Shown piece after piece: positions 10,690-21,063 of a DNA stretch of 64,000 nucleotides. Positions within the stretch are counted from its first letter, which is position 1, and each line of letters begins with the position of its first letter. The stretch spans positions 1,984,001 through 2,048,000 of the forward strand of contig NC_083676.1 of NCBI RefSeq assembly GCF_030384665.1, read 5' to 3'. The DNA is from Lodderomyces elongisporus (lineage: Eukaryota > Ascomycota > Pichiomycetes > Serinales > Debaryomycetaceae). The notes beneath the pieces are model-generated. The model saw nothing but the letters and a program-made list of their open reading frames with translations. It was not told the origin of the DNA and made no database searches. The position numbers and the translations under genes were made by a program.

Positions 10690-11346
10690 CTACGTCAATT
10701 GGGTCTTGGCTAATTCTAATCCCATTGCAAAATGGTACAACCTTGCATCAACAGTACATCCTTCTTTCTCACAAACTTTGTCCAACTCTTGTCGCAAATT
10801 ATCCAATGGCAATGTAAAAGTAATGATAAATTCGCCGTCTTCTAACTTTGGCTTGGGGTTTTGATTTCTTTCGTCTTTTAAGTCAACATCAACGTAGGCC
10901 AACACCATATTTGCATTGGTTAATCCGGGATCACTATACACTATAGGCGAGCTATTACGAAATTTCCCAATATAGCCAGTCTCTTCATGCAACTCCCTAA
11001 CTGCTGTGGTTTCAACCGATTCTTTCGGATCGATTAATCCTGCTGGTAGCTCAATCACAACATGTTCAGTTGGTGGACGAAACTGTTGCACCAATACTAA
11101 TTCCTTAGGTTTATCGATATGGTGGAGAATTGAAACAATAGACACTGCATCGATGTTTGTTGTATCTGATCTAGTGGTACGCACTGCCATTTCCCATTGT
11201 CTATCGGAGCCATTGGGATCGGTGTATTCGATCTTGCGAGTTTGGATCCATTTTCCACCCTCTGGTAGTGGTGAGACTGAGGTTACTTTGGCCTTATATG
11301 GGGATGGTTTGGTTGACATTGTTCTCTTGATCACCGATCTTAACAT
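10690..11346 (-). CDS. YSA1: Nudix ADP-ribose pyrophosphatase Ysa1
   Basis: The product is 218 aa from the first ATG at 11346; a second in-frame ATG at 11319 (MSTKPSPYK) would remove nine residues. It hydrolyses ADP-ribose to AMP and ribose-5-phosphate, clearing a reactive metabolite. The complete Nudix box, G-x5-E-x7-RELHEETGY, is at residues 103-125, and the upstream AGLIDPKES context is typical of the ADP-ribose class. The frame stays open upstream of 11346 but has no further ATG, and it encodes a T-rich hydrophobic run, so that part is leader. The short basic N-terminus MLRSVIKRTM could be a weak mitochondrial signal, which would give dual targeting from the two starts; this is inference. 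It is divergent from SUS1. Confidence 0.92.
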   Translation of the reverse strand: MLRSVIKRTMSTKPSPYKAKVTSVSPLPEGGKWIQTRKIEYTDPNGSDRQWEMAVRTTRSDTTNIDAVSIVSILHHIDKPKELVLVQQFRPPTEHVVIELPAGLIDPKESVETTAVRELHEETGYIGKFRNSSPIVYSDPGLTNANMVLAYVDVDLKDERNQNPKPKLEDGEFIITFTLPLDNLRQELDKVCEKEGCTVDARLYHFAMGLELAKTQLT

Positions 11347-12064
11347 ATAATTGAACTGATGTGTGGAGCGATAGTCAGAGAAAGGTAAGATGAAGTATAG
11401 AAAAGACCAAATAAAAAAAAGGAAGAAATAAGAGGAGAACAAGAAAAAAGTAGAATAAGAATAAAGGATTGATAGATGGGGAAAATAGTAGCAAATTATA
11501 ATTGATGTTTGCTATTTTCAGGTTGAAAAAAGTGTATTCAGACGTCCGGATTTTTCTCTCTCTCTCTCTCCTTTTTCTTTGTATATTTTTATGTGTATTA
11601 TCTTTCCCATTGAATGGCTCAGTTGCGGGAGTGCGAAAATGATATGGGAATGGGAGTGGAAGTCAGTTTGCACAAAATCGATGGTTTGAGCTCTTTGCTG
11701 CGAACGAAAAGACGTTACAATTGCATCGGTAGATTCAACACGAGCAAATATACAGTTGTTTGTAATTGACACTTAAAAAGATTTGACTATACAAAGACTT
11801 TGTTTATTTAATCACTCATTCACTCATTTCGTTATCCACTTATTTACTTATTCATTTGTCCAATTTTCCTTTTGACTTGAAAGTTATTTGGTGATTTTTT
11901 TTTTTTTTTTCATTTTAACTTAAAAAAGAATCCAACCTGTTTTAGTATACCACCATATCAACAAACATCGGAACCCATCTGATTTAGCTTTTCTTTTGTT
12001 TTTTTTTTCAGCTATTTCCTCCTTTCCTCCTTTCTTTCTTTCTTGCTCATAATAACTATTTATA
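11347..12064. other. Divergent promoter region YSA1/SUS1
   Basis: The spacer is 718 bp with a CT tract (11554-11575), CACTCATT repeats near 11812-11828 and T-runs close to the SUS1 start. An open stretch at 11518-11772 on the minus strand has no ATG start and no recognisable product. Confidence 0.5.
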
Positions 12065-12400
12065 ATGACACGAGACGGAGATAATAGCGAACTTAACCAG
12101 ATCAAATCTAAGATACAAGAGCACCTAGTCTCCTCGGGGAACTACGAACTTATAAGTAAGCAACTAAAGCTTCAGCTTATTGAAAGTGGTTGGTATGATA
12201 AAGTTGCACAAATTGCAATGGATGAACTCAATAATTCCTCGAGCAAGGATACCAAAGATGGAGGTAGAGCATATACGACAAAGAGCTTAAGCGACTTGTA
12301 CACAGTTGTAAAACCCAAGGCCGAGGGTTTAGTACCAAATGAAGTGCGGGAGAATATGTTGAAACGAATCGAGCTGTATCTTGATGACCTTATAGAGTAG
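12065..12400 (+). CDS. SUS1: Sus1, SAGA DUB module and TREX-2 subunit (ENY2)
   Basis: The product is 111 aa. It is a small all-helical protein shared by the SAGA histone H2B deubiquitinase module and the TREX-2 mRNA export complex at the nuclear pore. The conserved run SGNYELISKQLKLQLIESGW, then DKV, and the C-terminal helix (RENMLKRIELYLDDLIE) match yeast Sus1 along the whole length. In S. cerevisiae this gene is famous for two introns; here the frame is continuous from ATG to stop without any, so the splicing control known there cannot apply. A Ser/Asp/Lys/Gly insert near residues 58-68 lengthens it slightly. Confidence 0.95.
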   Translation: MTRDGDNSELNQIKSKIQEHLVSSGNYELISKQLKLQLIESGWYDKVAQIAMDELNNSSSKDTKDGGRAYTTKSLSDLYTVVKPKAEGLVPNEVRENMLKRIELYLDDLIE

Positions 12401-13287
12401 TATTTAATTAGATGAAATTTTGTTATCAACATTCATTGTTTCCTTTTAATGCTTTCAAGGAAAGGTGAAGCGGTTGTTACTGAACAAGAAGACAAACAAA
12501 TGAACCCAAGTAAAGAAACAATAAAAGCAAAATAAAAGCAAGAACCAATTTGAAACAGTTTACTTATTTTTAATTACAGTCAAAGTCAAAGTTAATAGTG
12601 TTATGTTGTATTATGTTGTGTGTGTGTGTGCTACTATTGATTAAGATGTTTAAGGTGCTTACCATAGTAGAGGTGTCACACACTATGTCGCAGCCGTGCT
12701 TTATACGTCATTTGATGTATGCGACACTGAAAGAAAAAAAAATAAATAATAAAAGTAGTAATAAAAATAAAAAAAATCGAGCCAATCAACAGATATTTTT
12801 TGCTGATTATATACAAATCCACGAGAGAGGGTAGAGCTACAGTGGAGCTTTTTTTTTTTCTTTCTCCTTTCTTTCTCTCTAACTTTTTGAAAACACTTCT
12901 GCTTCACGAAACCTTCAACAGCACAACAGAGTTTTTAATCAATCTATTGGTTTTACAAATATCAACCACTGTTCAAACTCAAGTTCAAGCTCAAGTTCAA
13001 GCTCAAGTTTAAGGTCAGACTCATTTTCGCAAATACGTTTTTTGAGCTGACACATTTTTATATATCACATATTATATTAAACAAAGTTTAAAATCTAAAT
13101 CGACTTTGCACTTGTTATCAAAATTTTTTTTTCCTCCCCATTCATTTTTGATTCTTTACTTTGGTCATTCAAATTCAAAGAAATTTTTCCATTATAGACC
13201 TTTTTTTCTGATAATCGCAACATATCAAAGACATCATTAGTGCATCATCACAAATACTAATCAGAACAACTATAATTTACTACAAAA
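12401..13287. other. Spacer SUS1 to complex I subunit gene
   Basis: This is 887 bp, AT-rich. It contains a TGTGTG tract (12618-12631) and a short CAAGTT/CAAGCT repeat (12977-13012). No gene is seen; the right part is the promoter of the downstream mitochondrial gene. Confidence 0.5.
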
Positions 13288-13962
13288 ATGAATTCATTGA
13301 CAAGGAACATTGCTTACAGGCTGTTGAAGCAACAGACTAGATCGTCTTCGTACCTCGTATCATCGATTTCACACATTCCACAACAAAGCAATAACACACC
13401 AGTTGCATCCAAACGTTATGTATCCTCTAAGGAATTAACGCCGAAGGAGTTGCCAACCGACTTTCCATTAATGTCACAAAAGACTGCCTCTAGTGCAGTG
13501 GATTATGCCTTGACATCATTAGACACAATTGCCAACTGGGCTAGAAAGTCTTCCTTTTGGCCCGTGACATTTGGTTTGGCATGTTGTGCCGTGGAGATGA
13601 TGCATGTCTCAGCACCAAGATACGATCAAGATAGATTGGGTATTATTTTCAGAGCCTCACCTCGTCAATCGGATATTATGATTGTTGCTGGTACATTAAC
13701 TAACAAGATGGCGCCAGCATTGAGACAAGTCTACGATCAAATGCCTGATCCTAAATGGGTTATCAGTATGGGTTCATGTGCCAATGGTGGTGGTTACTAC
13801 CATTATTCGTACTCAGTTGTGAGAGGTTGTGACAGAGTTGTTCCAGTCGATATCTATGTTCCAGGATGTCCACCTACAGCGGAAGCTTTGATGTATGGTG
13901 TCTTTCAATTGCAAAAGAAGATGATGAAGACCAGAATCACCAGGTTGTGGTACAGAAGTTAG
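13288..13962 (+). CDS. Complex I 20-kDa subunit (PSST/NuoB/NDUFS7)
   Basis: The product is 224 aa. It is the core subunit that holds the terminal iron-sulfur cluster N2 of NADH:ubiquinone oxidoreductase, in the mitochondrial inner membrane at the quinone site. The cluster ligands are visible: C99-C100 ([10 protein letters not shown]), C164 (MGSCANGGG) and C194 ([11 protein letters not shown]). The N-terminus is rich in Arg, Ser and Gln without acidic residues, a typical presequence, which supports the ATG at 13288. It is called NUKM in Yarrowia. Its presence shows that this yeast has a proton-pumping complex I, unlike Saccharomyces, and that fits the Candida/Lodderomyces group. Confidence 0.96.
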   Translation: MNSLTRNIAYRLLKQQTRSSSYLVSSISHIPQQSNNTPVASKRYVSSKELTPKELPTDFPLMSQKTASSAVDYALTSLDTIANWARKSSFWPVTFGLACCAVEMMHVSAPRYDQDRLGIIFRASPRQSDIMIVAGTLTNKMAPALRQVYDQMPDPKWVISMGSCANGGGYYHYSYSVVRGCDRVVPVDIYVPGCPPTAEALMYGVFQLQKKMMKTRITRLWYRS

Positions 13963-14393
13963 GAAGCGTGTGTAGATTTATTCTTCAATTTTAAACCATG
14001 ATATTTGAAACGAAAAAAGGAATGAAGGAAACAAGGAAGAAGAAAAAAATAACAACAACAACAACAACAACAGCAACATTGTTTTTTATTATTATACTTC
14101 TTTCTAGTTGTAGCTACTGTTGTAAACAAAAGCATTAGTCATTAGAAGTTGATACAATTTTACTTACAGTTGAGTAGTATGGTATAAAAAAAACGACTAA
14201 TTAATAATCCAGAAACAGAGGCAAATGTAGAAGCAGAAAGAGGTTATGTGTTTACATGTGTCTAGGTTTATGTGTGAAAATAAAAAAAAACTAGGTAAAG
14301 CTCTACCTATAAGTTCGTTAGCAGATTATAGGTCTGTATATATATATATAATAAAAAAAATAATTAGAGGCAAGAAACAATTGATGAGCACAG

Positions 14394-14414
14394 TCACGTG
14401 GAAAACTACACGTG
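14394..14414. promoter_or_regulatory. Pair of CACGTG (Cbf1-type) sites
   Basis: TCACGTG at 14394-14400 and CACGTGA at 14409-14415 are separated by nine bases. They lie about 740 bp upstream of the H3 ATG and 430 bp past the complex I gene. CACGTG is the core of Cbf1 and other bHLH factors. Which gene they serve is unclear. Confidence 0.5.
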
Positions 14415-14649
14415 AATAATTTAGCTTCACCAAATTAATTAGATAAAAATATATATATTTGTGTACAATAGTACTTTGTTTGCCAAATGCACACGACCTT
14501 TGATGTTTTATTTTTTGCTTGAAGTGTGGTATTGGCTACCGTAGCATTTCATAATAACGGCAGTAGGAGCAGTAGTAGCAGTAGTAGCAGTAGTAGCAGT
14601 AGTAGCGGTAGCAGCAGAAAAAATAAAAAACAAAAAGTGGGAAAAAAAA

Positions 14650-14675
14650 GGGGTGGGGGACCTAGGGGGGGAGGG
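14650..14675 (+). other. G-quadruplex-type motif upstream of H3
   Basis: Four G-runs of 4, 5, 7 and 3 are separated by loops of 1, 5 and 1 bases, which meets the usual G4 rule in an otherwise AT-rich spacer. Folding in vivo is untested. Confidence 0.6.
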
Positions 14676-15133
14676 AGAGCAAAAAAGAGAAATTTTACGC
14701 CGAACTTTAACCACAGAAACCGAGTCACTCAATCTGTCTGCGCCCACTGTGAACAAATGTATGAGATTGCACTCTCGCTTAGCAAAAGCTATTGCCCACA
14801 CTCTTTTCTTAGTGCAATCTTTCACATTCGCAATCTCTTACACACACACACACAGAAAGAAAGACTATTATATCTATCTCTTTTTGTCTCCCTCTCTGTG
14901 ACCTCAGTCTGTCTCAGCCACCCACACACACACACTCATCATTCTTTGCTCCTTCCCAACCTATTCTCCGTTTCTCCTCATTCATCCTTTTCTCTTATAT
15001 AGACGCACATTTCACCAAATTTCAAACTAAATCTTTTTTTTTTTTTTTGCCTCCCCCTTTCTCTATTATCCTTTTTTTTTTCCCTCCTTTCTTTCCCTCT
15101 TTTCTTTTCCTCTTTCCTTTATCTTATCAGTAA

Positions 15134-15562
<429 letters not shown>

Positions 15563-16588
15563 ACTGGATAAGTCCAAAAAAAAACATGATGTTTCTACAT
15601 TGGAGTGCTATTCAGTTCATTGCTTCTTTGCCAATTTTTTTTTCTTTTTCTTATAGTTTTAGTTTTAGTGTTCTTTTACTCCTTTATTCCAAGGTTTTGA
15701 CTTTTTAAGCTCGTGCAACTTTTGTTTTTGACGCTTGTTTGTACCATAGGTATTTTTATTTTTTTATTTAGTAGCAAATTTTCTATTTTCGATCATACCA
15801 TATCATATTATATCATTTTGTATTTTCTTTTCATTCTTTTTTTTTGTCTTATTTAATTTTTTCTTATATAATTTTTTCTTTTCTTATATTATGTTTTTTT
15901 TCTTTTTAATATCTTTCTATTCTATCATATTTTACTTGAAGGCTAACCCTCTTTGGTTTGGTGTTTTGTAAACCTTTAGCGTTGACGATAAAAGAATGAC
16001 TAGAGTTATAGTGTGTTTGTGTGCAGTTGAATAGTATCCTGTGTCCGTGTCGGTATCTAAATACGGTAATTGCAAGGACCAAGTCTCTGCTTACCAACCC
16101 ACTTGACTCACCCACTAGGCTCGCGCACTCTGTACCTTTAACCTTTTGCTTTATATACGGTTCAAGTACTTCATATTTGCTCCAAATTCACAAATCGAAA
16201 CATCGTTCAAAAAGGACCAAGGTAAATAAGAGATATTGTTCTTCAATAGTAGATTACTTGTTACAGAGTTCTATACTTTACCTCTAAATTTATAGTCTTT
16301 TCTCCATTATATTTCTCAACTTTCTACACAAAATTGTATAACAGACCTCTTATGAACAATTGGGCAAACCACAGCCAGAGCTGCAACCACAACCACAACC
16401 ACAACATCTTCCACTTCTATTATATGAAAAAAAAACTTGAACAAAACACCAATTTTTTTTGCCTCTACCTCTCCTTTATTTGCGTTTTGAGTGGTTTTCT
16501 TCTCATTTTCTTTTTACCTTTTTTTTTTTTCTTTCTTTCGTTTTTTTTCTTTCTTTCGTTTTTTTTTCTTTCTTTTAAGATATTTGAA
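15563..16588. other. Convergent spacer H3/NGR1 with a promoter-like island
   Basis: This kilobase lies between two 3' ends, so no promoter is expected. The 15580-15940 part is T-rich 3' region. The 15945-16200 part is clearly less AT-rich and holds TGACTCA (Gcn4/AP-1 type, 16104-16110) and a TATA box (16152-16157), as in a plus-strand promoter. A plus-strand frame at 16334-16831 is only a T-rich antisense of the NGR1 end. Confidence 0.45.
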
Positions 16589-19168
16589 TCATCCTTTACT
16601 GCTCTTGCTAGTTTCCTCTTTTCCATTTTTGTCATGTTCACCTCTGTCGGCTTCATTTATACCTACCTCTTTCATTTTCTTTACCAACTCATCCTCCGGA
16701 GCATCCCCTTCACCAACATCACCAGCATCTTCATCATCATCTCCATCATTAGGATATTCCCTCTCATCTTCCTTATCATTCTTGCTATTTTCTTTCCCTT
16801 TAGACAAATAAGCTACAGAAGGGTCAAATGAACTCTTCAATGGAGTAGTATTAAACAGCAGGCCTCTACTTTCTTCGATGTTTCCATTTCCATTATTATA
16901 CTCACTATCGCCTCTATCATTGGTGGTGGAAATTCCCAATAAACCAGTAGTATCTGTAGAATCCAACTCATCTGCTGATGGTGTGCGGAAATGGGTCATG
17001 TTCAGCTGGTAGTATTCTTGGTAATCCGGATATAGATTATAAGGATTACCACCGTTGCTACCAAAAGGAATTCCCATTTGTTGTTGTTGTTGCTGTTGCA
17101 GCAGCAGTGGCGGTGGCGGTGGTATTCCGGAAAGCAGGTTCCCCAATGGAATCTGATGCTGACTATGTTGGCGAGGTGGTGGTATTGTACCAGGATATCC
17201 ACCTGCAGCAGCAGCGGCAGCAGCAGCAGCATTAGCATTGACGGCAGCTATAGCGCTTGCTGGATCCATTCCCATTGATATCGCAGCTGCAATTTGCATC
17301 TGGGCAGCTTGCTGTTGTTGCTGTTGCTGTTGTTGGCTTTGATGCTGACCGTGACCCTGACGATGATTGTATCTTCGATTATTCATTGAGACTCTTCCCC
17401 AACTCAATCTAACCCTATTACCGCCAATGATAAAACCCTGCATTGCTGATATCGTCTCTTCGGCTTCTTCCCTAGTAGCATACTTTACAAATCCACAGTT
17501 TTTGCCTGGTGGAATTTTGATTTGCAAAATGGTACCAAATGGTTTAAAAAGAGTAAATAAAGTAGCCTCTGTAACTTCTGAAGAAAGACCACCAACAAAT
17601 ACTGTAGTGTTGCTAGTATCAGAAAATTGTGAGTTTTGTTGTTGCGATTGTTGTTGTTGGTGATGGTGGTGGTGCATCTGTGGTGTGAAAGAAGGATGTC
17701 GTTGCAACTGTGAATAAATAGGCTGCTGTGGTTGTTGTTGCTGTTGTTGTTGTTGTTGTTGTTGGTACTCAGGAGAAAAATAGTTGGGGTATCCAGAATC
17801 TGGAATATCTTGCAGTAACGACAGGTTTGGCGAGTGGTAAATACCTGGCTGCTGATAATAGCCGAATATAGGACTTCCACTGATTGGAGCTTGCGACTGC
17901 TGTGACTGTTGCGACTGTTGTTGTTGTTGCTGCTGCTGCTGCTGCAGTGAGGGAGGAGGTGGTCCTAGTGCAGTAGCTGGTGGGTGCTGTCCAGCACCAT
18001 GAGGTGGTCCAACTGCACCAATTGCGCCCATAGAAGGCGGGACTATTGGGGGGCCCATAGGCGGAGGAGGCACAAACATCATCTCTGGTGGGAGGTGTCC
18101 AGACAGAGGAGTTCGGAGCTGATTCGGCGGTCTTTGCAAAAAAGGACCGGGCCCTAAACCAATGTTTTGATAATTGTCATTATGATTAATACCGTTGATG
18201 TGAATGTTATTGTTGTTGTTGTTGTTATTGTTATTATTGTTATGATTGAATCTTCGGTTGAAGTTGTTGCTTCTTGGTGTTGCCAAAGCAACTCTTAGTG
18301 GACGACCAGCAAACCACGCACCATTCATTTCGTCCAATGCCCTTTGTCTCTCCAGCTCATCCGTAAACCGAACAAATCCAAAACATCTAGATTTTCCTGA
18401 AATGGGGTCTGTCATGACCCTCACGGTTTTTATAGAGTCGGGAAATTGCTTTTGAAAGAACGCCAACAAATGTGCCTCGGTAGTCGAGGCAGACAAATCA
18501 CCAACAAACAATGAGTATTCAGGCAATTGCACAATCGGCGCACTCAATGTGGCTCCACTAGCCCAATTGAGGCGAAAGTATTTCTTTTGGTTATCTGGAT
18601 TGTTGGGAAATTGTTGTTGTGAGGGCATGGCAACATCGGGTAACAATTGGCCATTCAAACTCAAAGCTTGTTGCGCGTCTTCAAAAGTTTCAAACTCAAC
18701 AAAACAATATCCCGAATTGGTCATTCCTTTGTAATTGGCATCTATCTTTATGGTTTTTGGTCTGATCAACTTTACCATAACTTTCTTTTGTAAAATGTTC
18801 CACCAAAGCTGCGTGATTTGTTCTTCGTCCAACCACGAGTCCAAATCGCCCATCCATAATGTCCGAGGCATTGGTGGTGAGATTTCCAAGCTTTCCCTTT
18901 TTGGCGTAGCAGTGGGCGTAGATGCTGAAGACGAAGTAGAGTGTTGTTGTTGCTGCTGTTGCTGCTGTTGCTGTTGCTGCTGCTGTTGTTCATCTTCATT
19001 TTGATTTTTGTTTTGCTGGTCTTTTTGTTGCTGTTGTTGTTGTTCGGAGATTACGGCATTGGATTGTTGGGTGGATACAGGGGGGTTGGGTACTGTATAG
19101 TCCAGTAAAAGCTCCTGCTCTTGTTGATGCTGGTGACTTGCAGTACTTGTAGTAGTATTTGGATCCAT
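16589..19168 (-). CDS. NGR1: Three-RRM RNA-binding protein, Ngr1/Nam8 family
   Basis: The product is 859 aa. RRM1 (about 100-205) begins PRTLWMGDLDSWLDEEQI; RRM2 (about 216-300) has SLFVGDL and CFGFVRF; RRM3 (about 520-591) has TVFVGGLSSEVTEATL and CGFVKYATREEAEE and ends RVRLSWGR. This RRM order and sequence is that of yeast Nam8/Ngr1 and metazoan TIA1-related proteins. Long Gln runs, an Asn run after RRM2, and Pro-rich linkers favour Ngr1 (glucose-repressed, mRNA-destabilising) over the shorter splicing factor Nam8, but the two are close paralogues, so the symbol is less sure than the family. The C-terminus is acidic and ends in a Lys/Ser-rich segment. The ATG at 19168 is followed by Thr/Ser and Gln-rich sequence typical of these N-termini. 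Confidence 0.82.
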   Translation of the reverse strand: MDPNTTTSTASHQHQQEQELLLDYTVPNPPVSTQQSNAVISEQQQQQQKDQQNKNQNEDEQQQQQQQQQQQQQQQHSTSSSASTPTATPKRESLEISPPMPRTLWMGDLDSWLDEEQITQLWWNILQKKVMVKLIRPKTIKIDANYKGMTNSGYCFVEFETFEDAQQALSLNGQLLPDVAMPSQQQFPNNPDNQKKYFRLNWASGATLSAPIVQLPEYSLFVGDLSASTTEAHLLAFFQKQFPDSIKTVRVMTDPISGKSRCFGFVRFTDELERQRALDEMNGAWFAGRPLRVALATPRSNNFNRRFNHNNNNNNNNNNNNIHINGINHNDNYQNIGLGPGPFLQRPPNQLRTPLSGHLPPEMMFVPPPPMGPPIVPPSMGAIGAVGPPHGAGQHPPATALGPPPPSLQQQQQQQQQQSQQSQQSQAPISGSPIFGYYQQPGIYHSPNLSLLQDIPDSGYPNYFSPEYQQQQQQQQQQQPQQPIYSQLQRHPSFTPQMHHHHHQQQQSQQQNSQFSDTSNTTVFVGGLSSEVTEATLFTLFKPFGTILQIKIPPGKNCGFVKYATREEAEETISAMQGFIIGGNRVRLSWGRVSMNNRRYNHRQGHGQHQSQQQQQQQQQAAQMQIAAAISMGMDPASAIAAVNANAAAAAAAAAGGYPGTIPPPRQHSQHQIPLGNLLSGIPPPPPLLLQQQQQQQMGIPFGSNGGNPYNLYPDYQEYYQLNMTHFRTPSADELDSTDTTGLLGISTTNDRGDSEYNNGNGNIEESRGLLFNTTPLKSSFDPSVAYLSKGKENSKNDKEDEREYPNDGDDDEDAGDVGEGDAPEDELVKKMKEVGINEADRGEHDKNGKEETSKSSKG

Positions 19169-19269
19169 TTCTCAATCAATTGGGAGAGTTTCGTGTTGCC
19201 AAGAGTAACGTGGATGCAAGAGAAATGGGAAAAATTGAAGGGCAAAATCAGGTGAAAATGGGTGAAAAA

Positions 19270-19312
19270 GGGAGGGGGCGGGAGGAAGAAAAAGGGGGGA
19301 AAGTGAGGGGGG
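19270..19312 (+). other. G-rich, G4-prone island in the NGR1 upstream region
   Basis: There are G-runs of 3, 5, 3, 6 and 6 with loops of 1, 1, 11 and 7. It lies about 100 bp from the NGR1 ATG, on the non-template side of the NGR1 leader being C-rich. Confidence 0.5.
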
Positions 19313-19752
19313 CTGTGGACTTTTCTATGTAGATAATCTTGTTCTGATGTGATATCGATACCGGATATTTGAGTTAGAACTTGGCCAAAATGGCAATAAC
19401 AAACAAATACAAACTAAAGCTTAACTAGGCTCTGGTCTTGACTCCAATTGAAGATGAAAATGAAATAGATGTACTGCTTTCTTTTCTTATTTTTTTGTAT
19501 GGAAGAGAGAGAGAGAGAGAGAGAAAAAAGCAAATTGGTTGGTGTTTCCGGTTACAAATTACACAGCACAATTGTTGGTGTGTGGATTAGAAGGTTTATA
19601 TCTGTATACATGTATATATGTATACATGTATATATATTGTGTTCTATTGTTGTTCTGTAGTGCGCACTCACTCACATTTGTGTCGCACTTTGTTTTATTG
19701 TTTTTTTCCCCTTAGCTTTCACACAGTGTCTCTCTTTCTCTCTCTTTCTCTT

Positions 19753-19783
<31 letters not shown>

Positions 19784-20777
19784 TACTCCTTTATCAGTTT
19801 TATTTTTTTTTCTGGAGTGCTATCTACTGGACGACGCATACTTACATCCACACATACACACACAAAAAGAGAAAAGAAATATGGAGCGACTGGATATCGT
19901 ATTTCCGGCTTTGTGCAATACCCGGTAATGAATTTGTTCAGATGTGGAAACAAGGTACAGAACTCAACTATGCCACTGACAAATTCACATGTACATATAT
20001 ATAAGAAACAAAGGGTACGAAGCTTCAATTCATTTATTTTTTTTTTGTTCTATATTTTCTTTTTTTTTTTTGCTCTTTACTATATCATATTACGGACCAT
20101 AGAAGCTAAATCTGTGAAACCAACTCAAATTGGATCTTAGTCAACTATGGTGTTAAACAGACTGCTTAAAGGATGGGTACCAAAAATGATTGGTTGCAAA
20201 AACCACTCTCCGTTATTGATTTTGACACAGAAAAGTAAAGTGTATGTGATATAACAATAAAGTCAAAGACTCCTTTCTTCTTATGGGATTAGTGATGACT
20301 TATTAGTTTGTTTTACTTATCATTGGTTAAAACAACAACTAGTGGCTTGATAAACCATCTGATTCAATAAATGTGAATAATGTGCGTTTCTTTTTTTTTT
20401 TTTTTTTTTGAAGTTTTTTTTCATAATCTCCATAACAATACATGTCACTCGAATCTTATCCTGGCTTGTTAAAATGGACTGGCAATCGGAATAGTCAACG
20501 TGTTTGCTAACTTGCTAGCTATATATGGATCACGTTTAAAGGGCTTGAAGATATTCATATACGAAAATTGATTTAAATATATTATATTTCCTTCACTTTA
20601 ATAGTAAGTTTTTTTAACTACTAAACTCTCTTTAGATTAATATTTCTAAACTAGTTAAAGTAACCTTTAAAAGTGATTTTGAAGTAAGTTTAGTACAAAG
20701 AGTAAAGAGTTTGGATGGCACTTTGGCATAGTCTATCGTTGAAAGAGAATGTTAAGTGCGGTGGTAAGCGGTGAGGA

Positions 20778-20783
20778 ACGCGT
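20778..20783. promoter_or_regulatory. MCB box (ACGCGT) upstream of NUD1
   Basis: ACGCGT is the MBF (Mbp1/Swi6) site of late-G1 genes. It is 281 bp upstream of the preferred NUD1 ATG, which fits a cell-cycle-regulated spindle pole gene and suggests that this stretch is promoter rather than coding. Confidence 0.5.
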
Positions 20784-20805
20784 ATGTTTTCTGTACCGCT
20801 TTCCA

Positions 20806-20849
20806 TATTATATTATATTATATTATATTATATTATATTATATTATATT
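20806..20849 (+). repeat. (TATTA)n microsatellite
   Basis: About nine perfect TATTA units followed by a T-run, about 215-260 bp upstream of the NUD1 ATG. Confidence 0.95.
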
Positions 20850-21063
20850 TTTTTTTTTGTTTGTTTTTCCTTTCTCGCTTTTTGTTGTTTTCTTTTGTTT
20901 TTTTTTTTTTTTTTGTGAGGGATCAAGTATCTTTGTTTACATTCACATTATCATCACAAACATTCTACAACAAGAAAAACATATAGCTGCTAGCCACTTA
21001 ACCGACTCTTGTTTCACTAATTTAAAGAGGACAGAAATACTTGAAACTCGGATCTTACATAAT

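Larger units (their letters stand above)
19169..21063. other. Divergent promoter region NGR1/NUD1
   Basis: This is 1.9 kb. Near NGR1 it has a G-rich island (19270-19312). Further right are GA and CT tracts (19504-19525, 19727-19785), TACATGTATA repeats near 19606-19634, poly-T tracts (20391-20410), an MCB box (20778-20783) and a TATTA repeat (20806-20849). Open stretches here are low-complexity CT/TA translations and are not credible genes. Confidence 0.55.

Noticed and set aside
11518..11772. Small minus-strand frame upstream of YSA1
   Set aside because: It has no ATG start, ends in a CT-tract translation and shows no recognisable family.
16334..16831. Hydrophobic plus-strand frame resembling a membrane protein
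   Set aside because: It comes from T-rich sequence antisense to the acidic/Lys-rich 3' end of the NGR1-type gene. It is not conserved in pattern.
20749..21063. 105-residue N-terminal extension of NUD1
   Set aside because: It translates TATTA repeats and T-runs and contains an MCB box; the protein-like sequence begins at the ATG at 21064.
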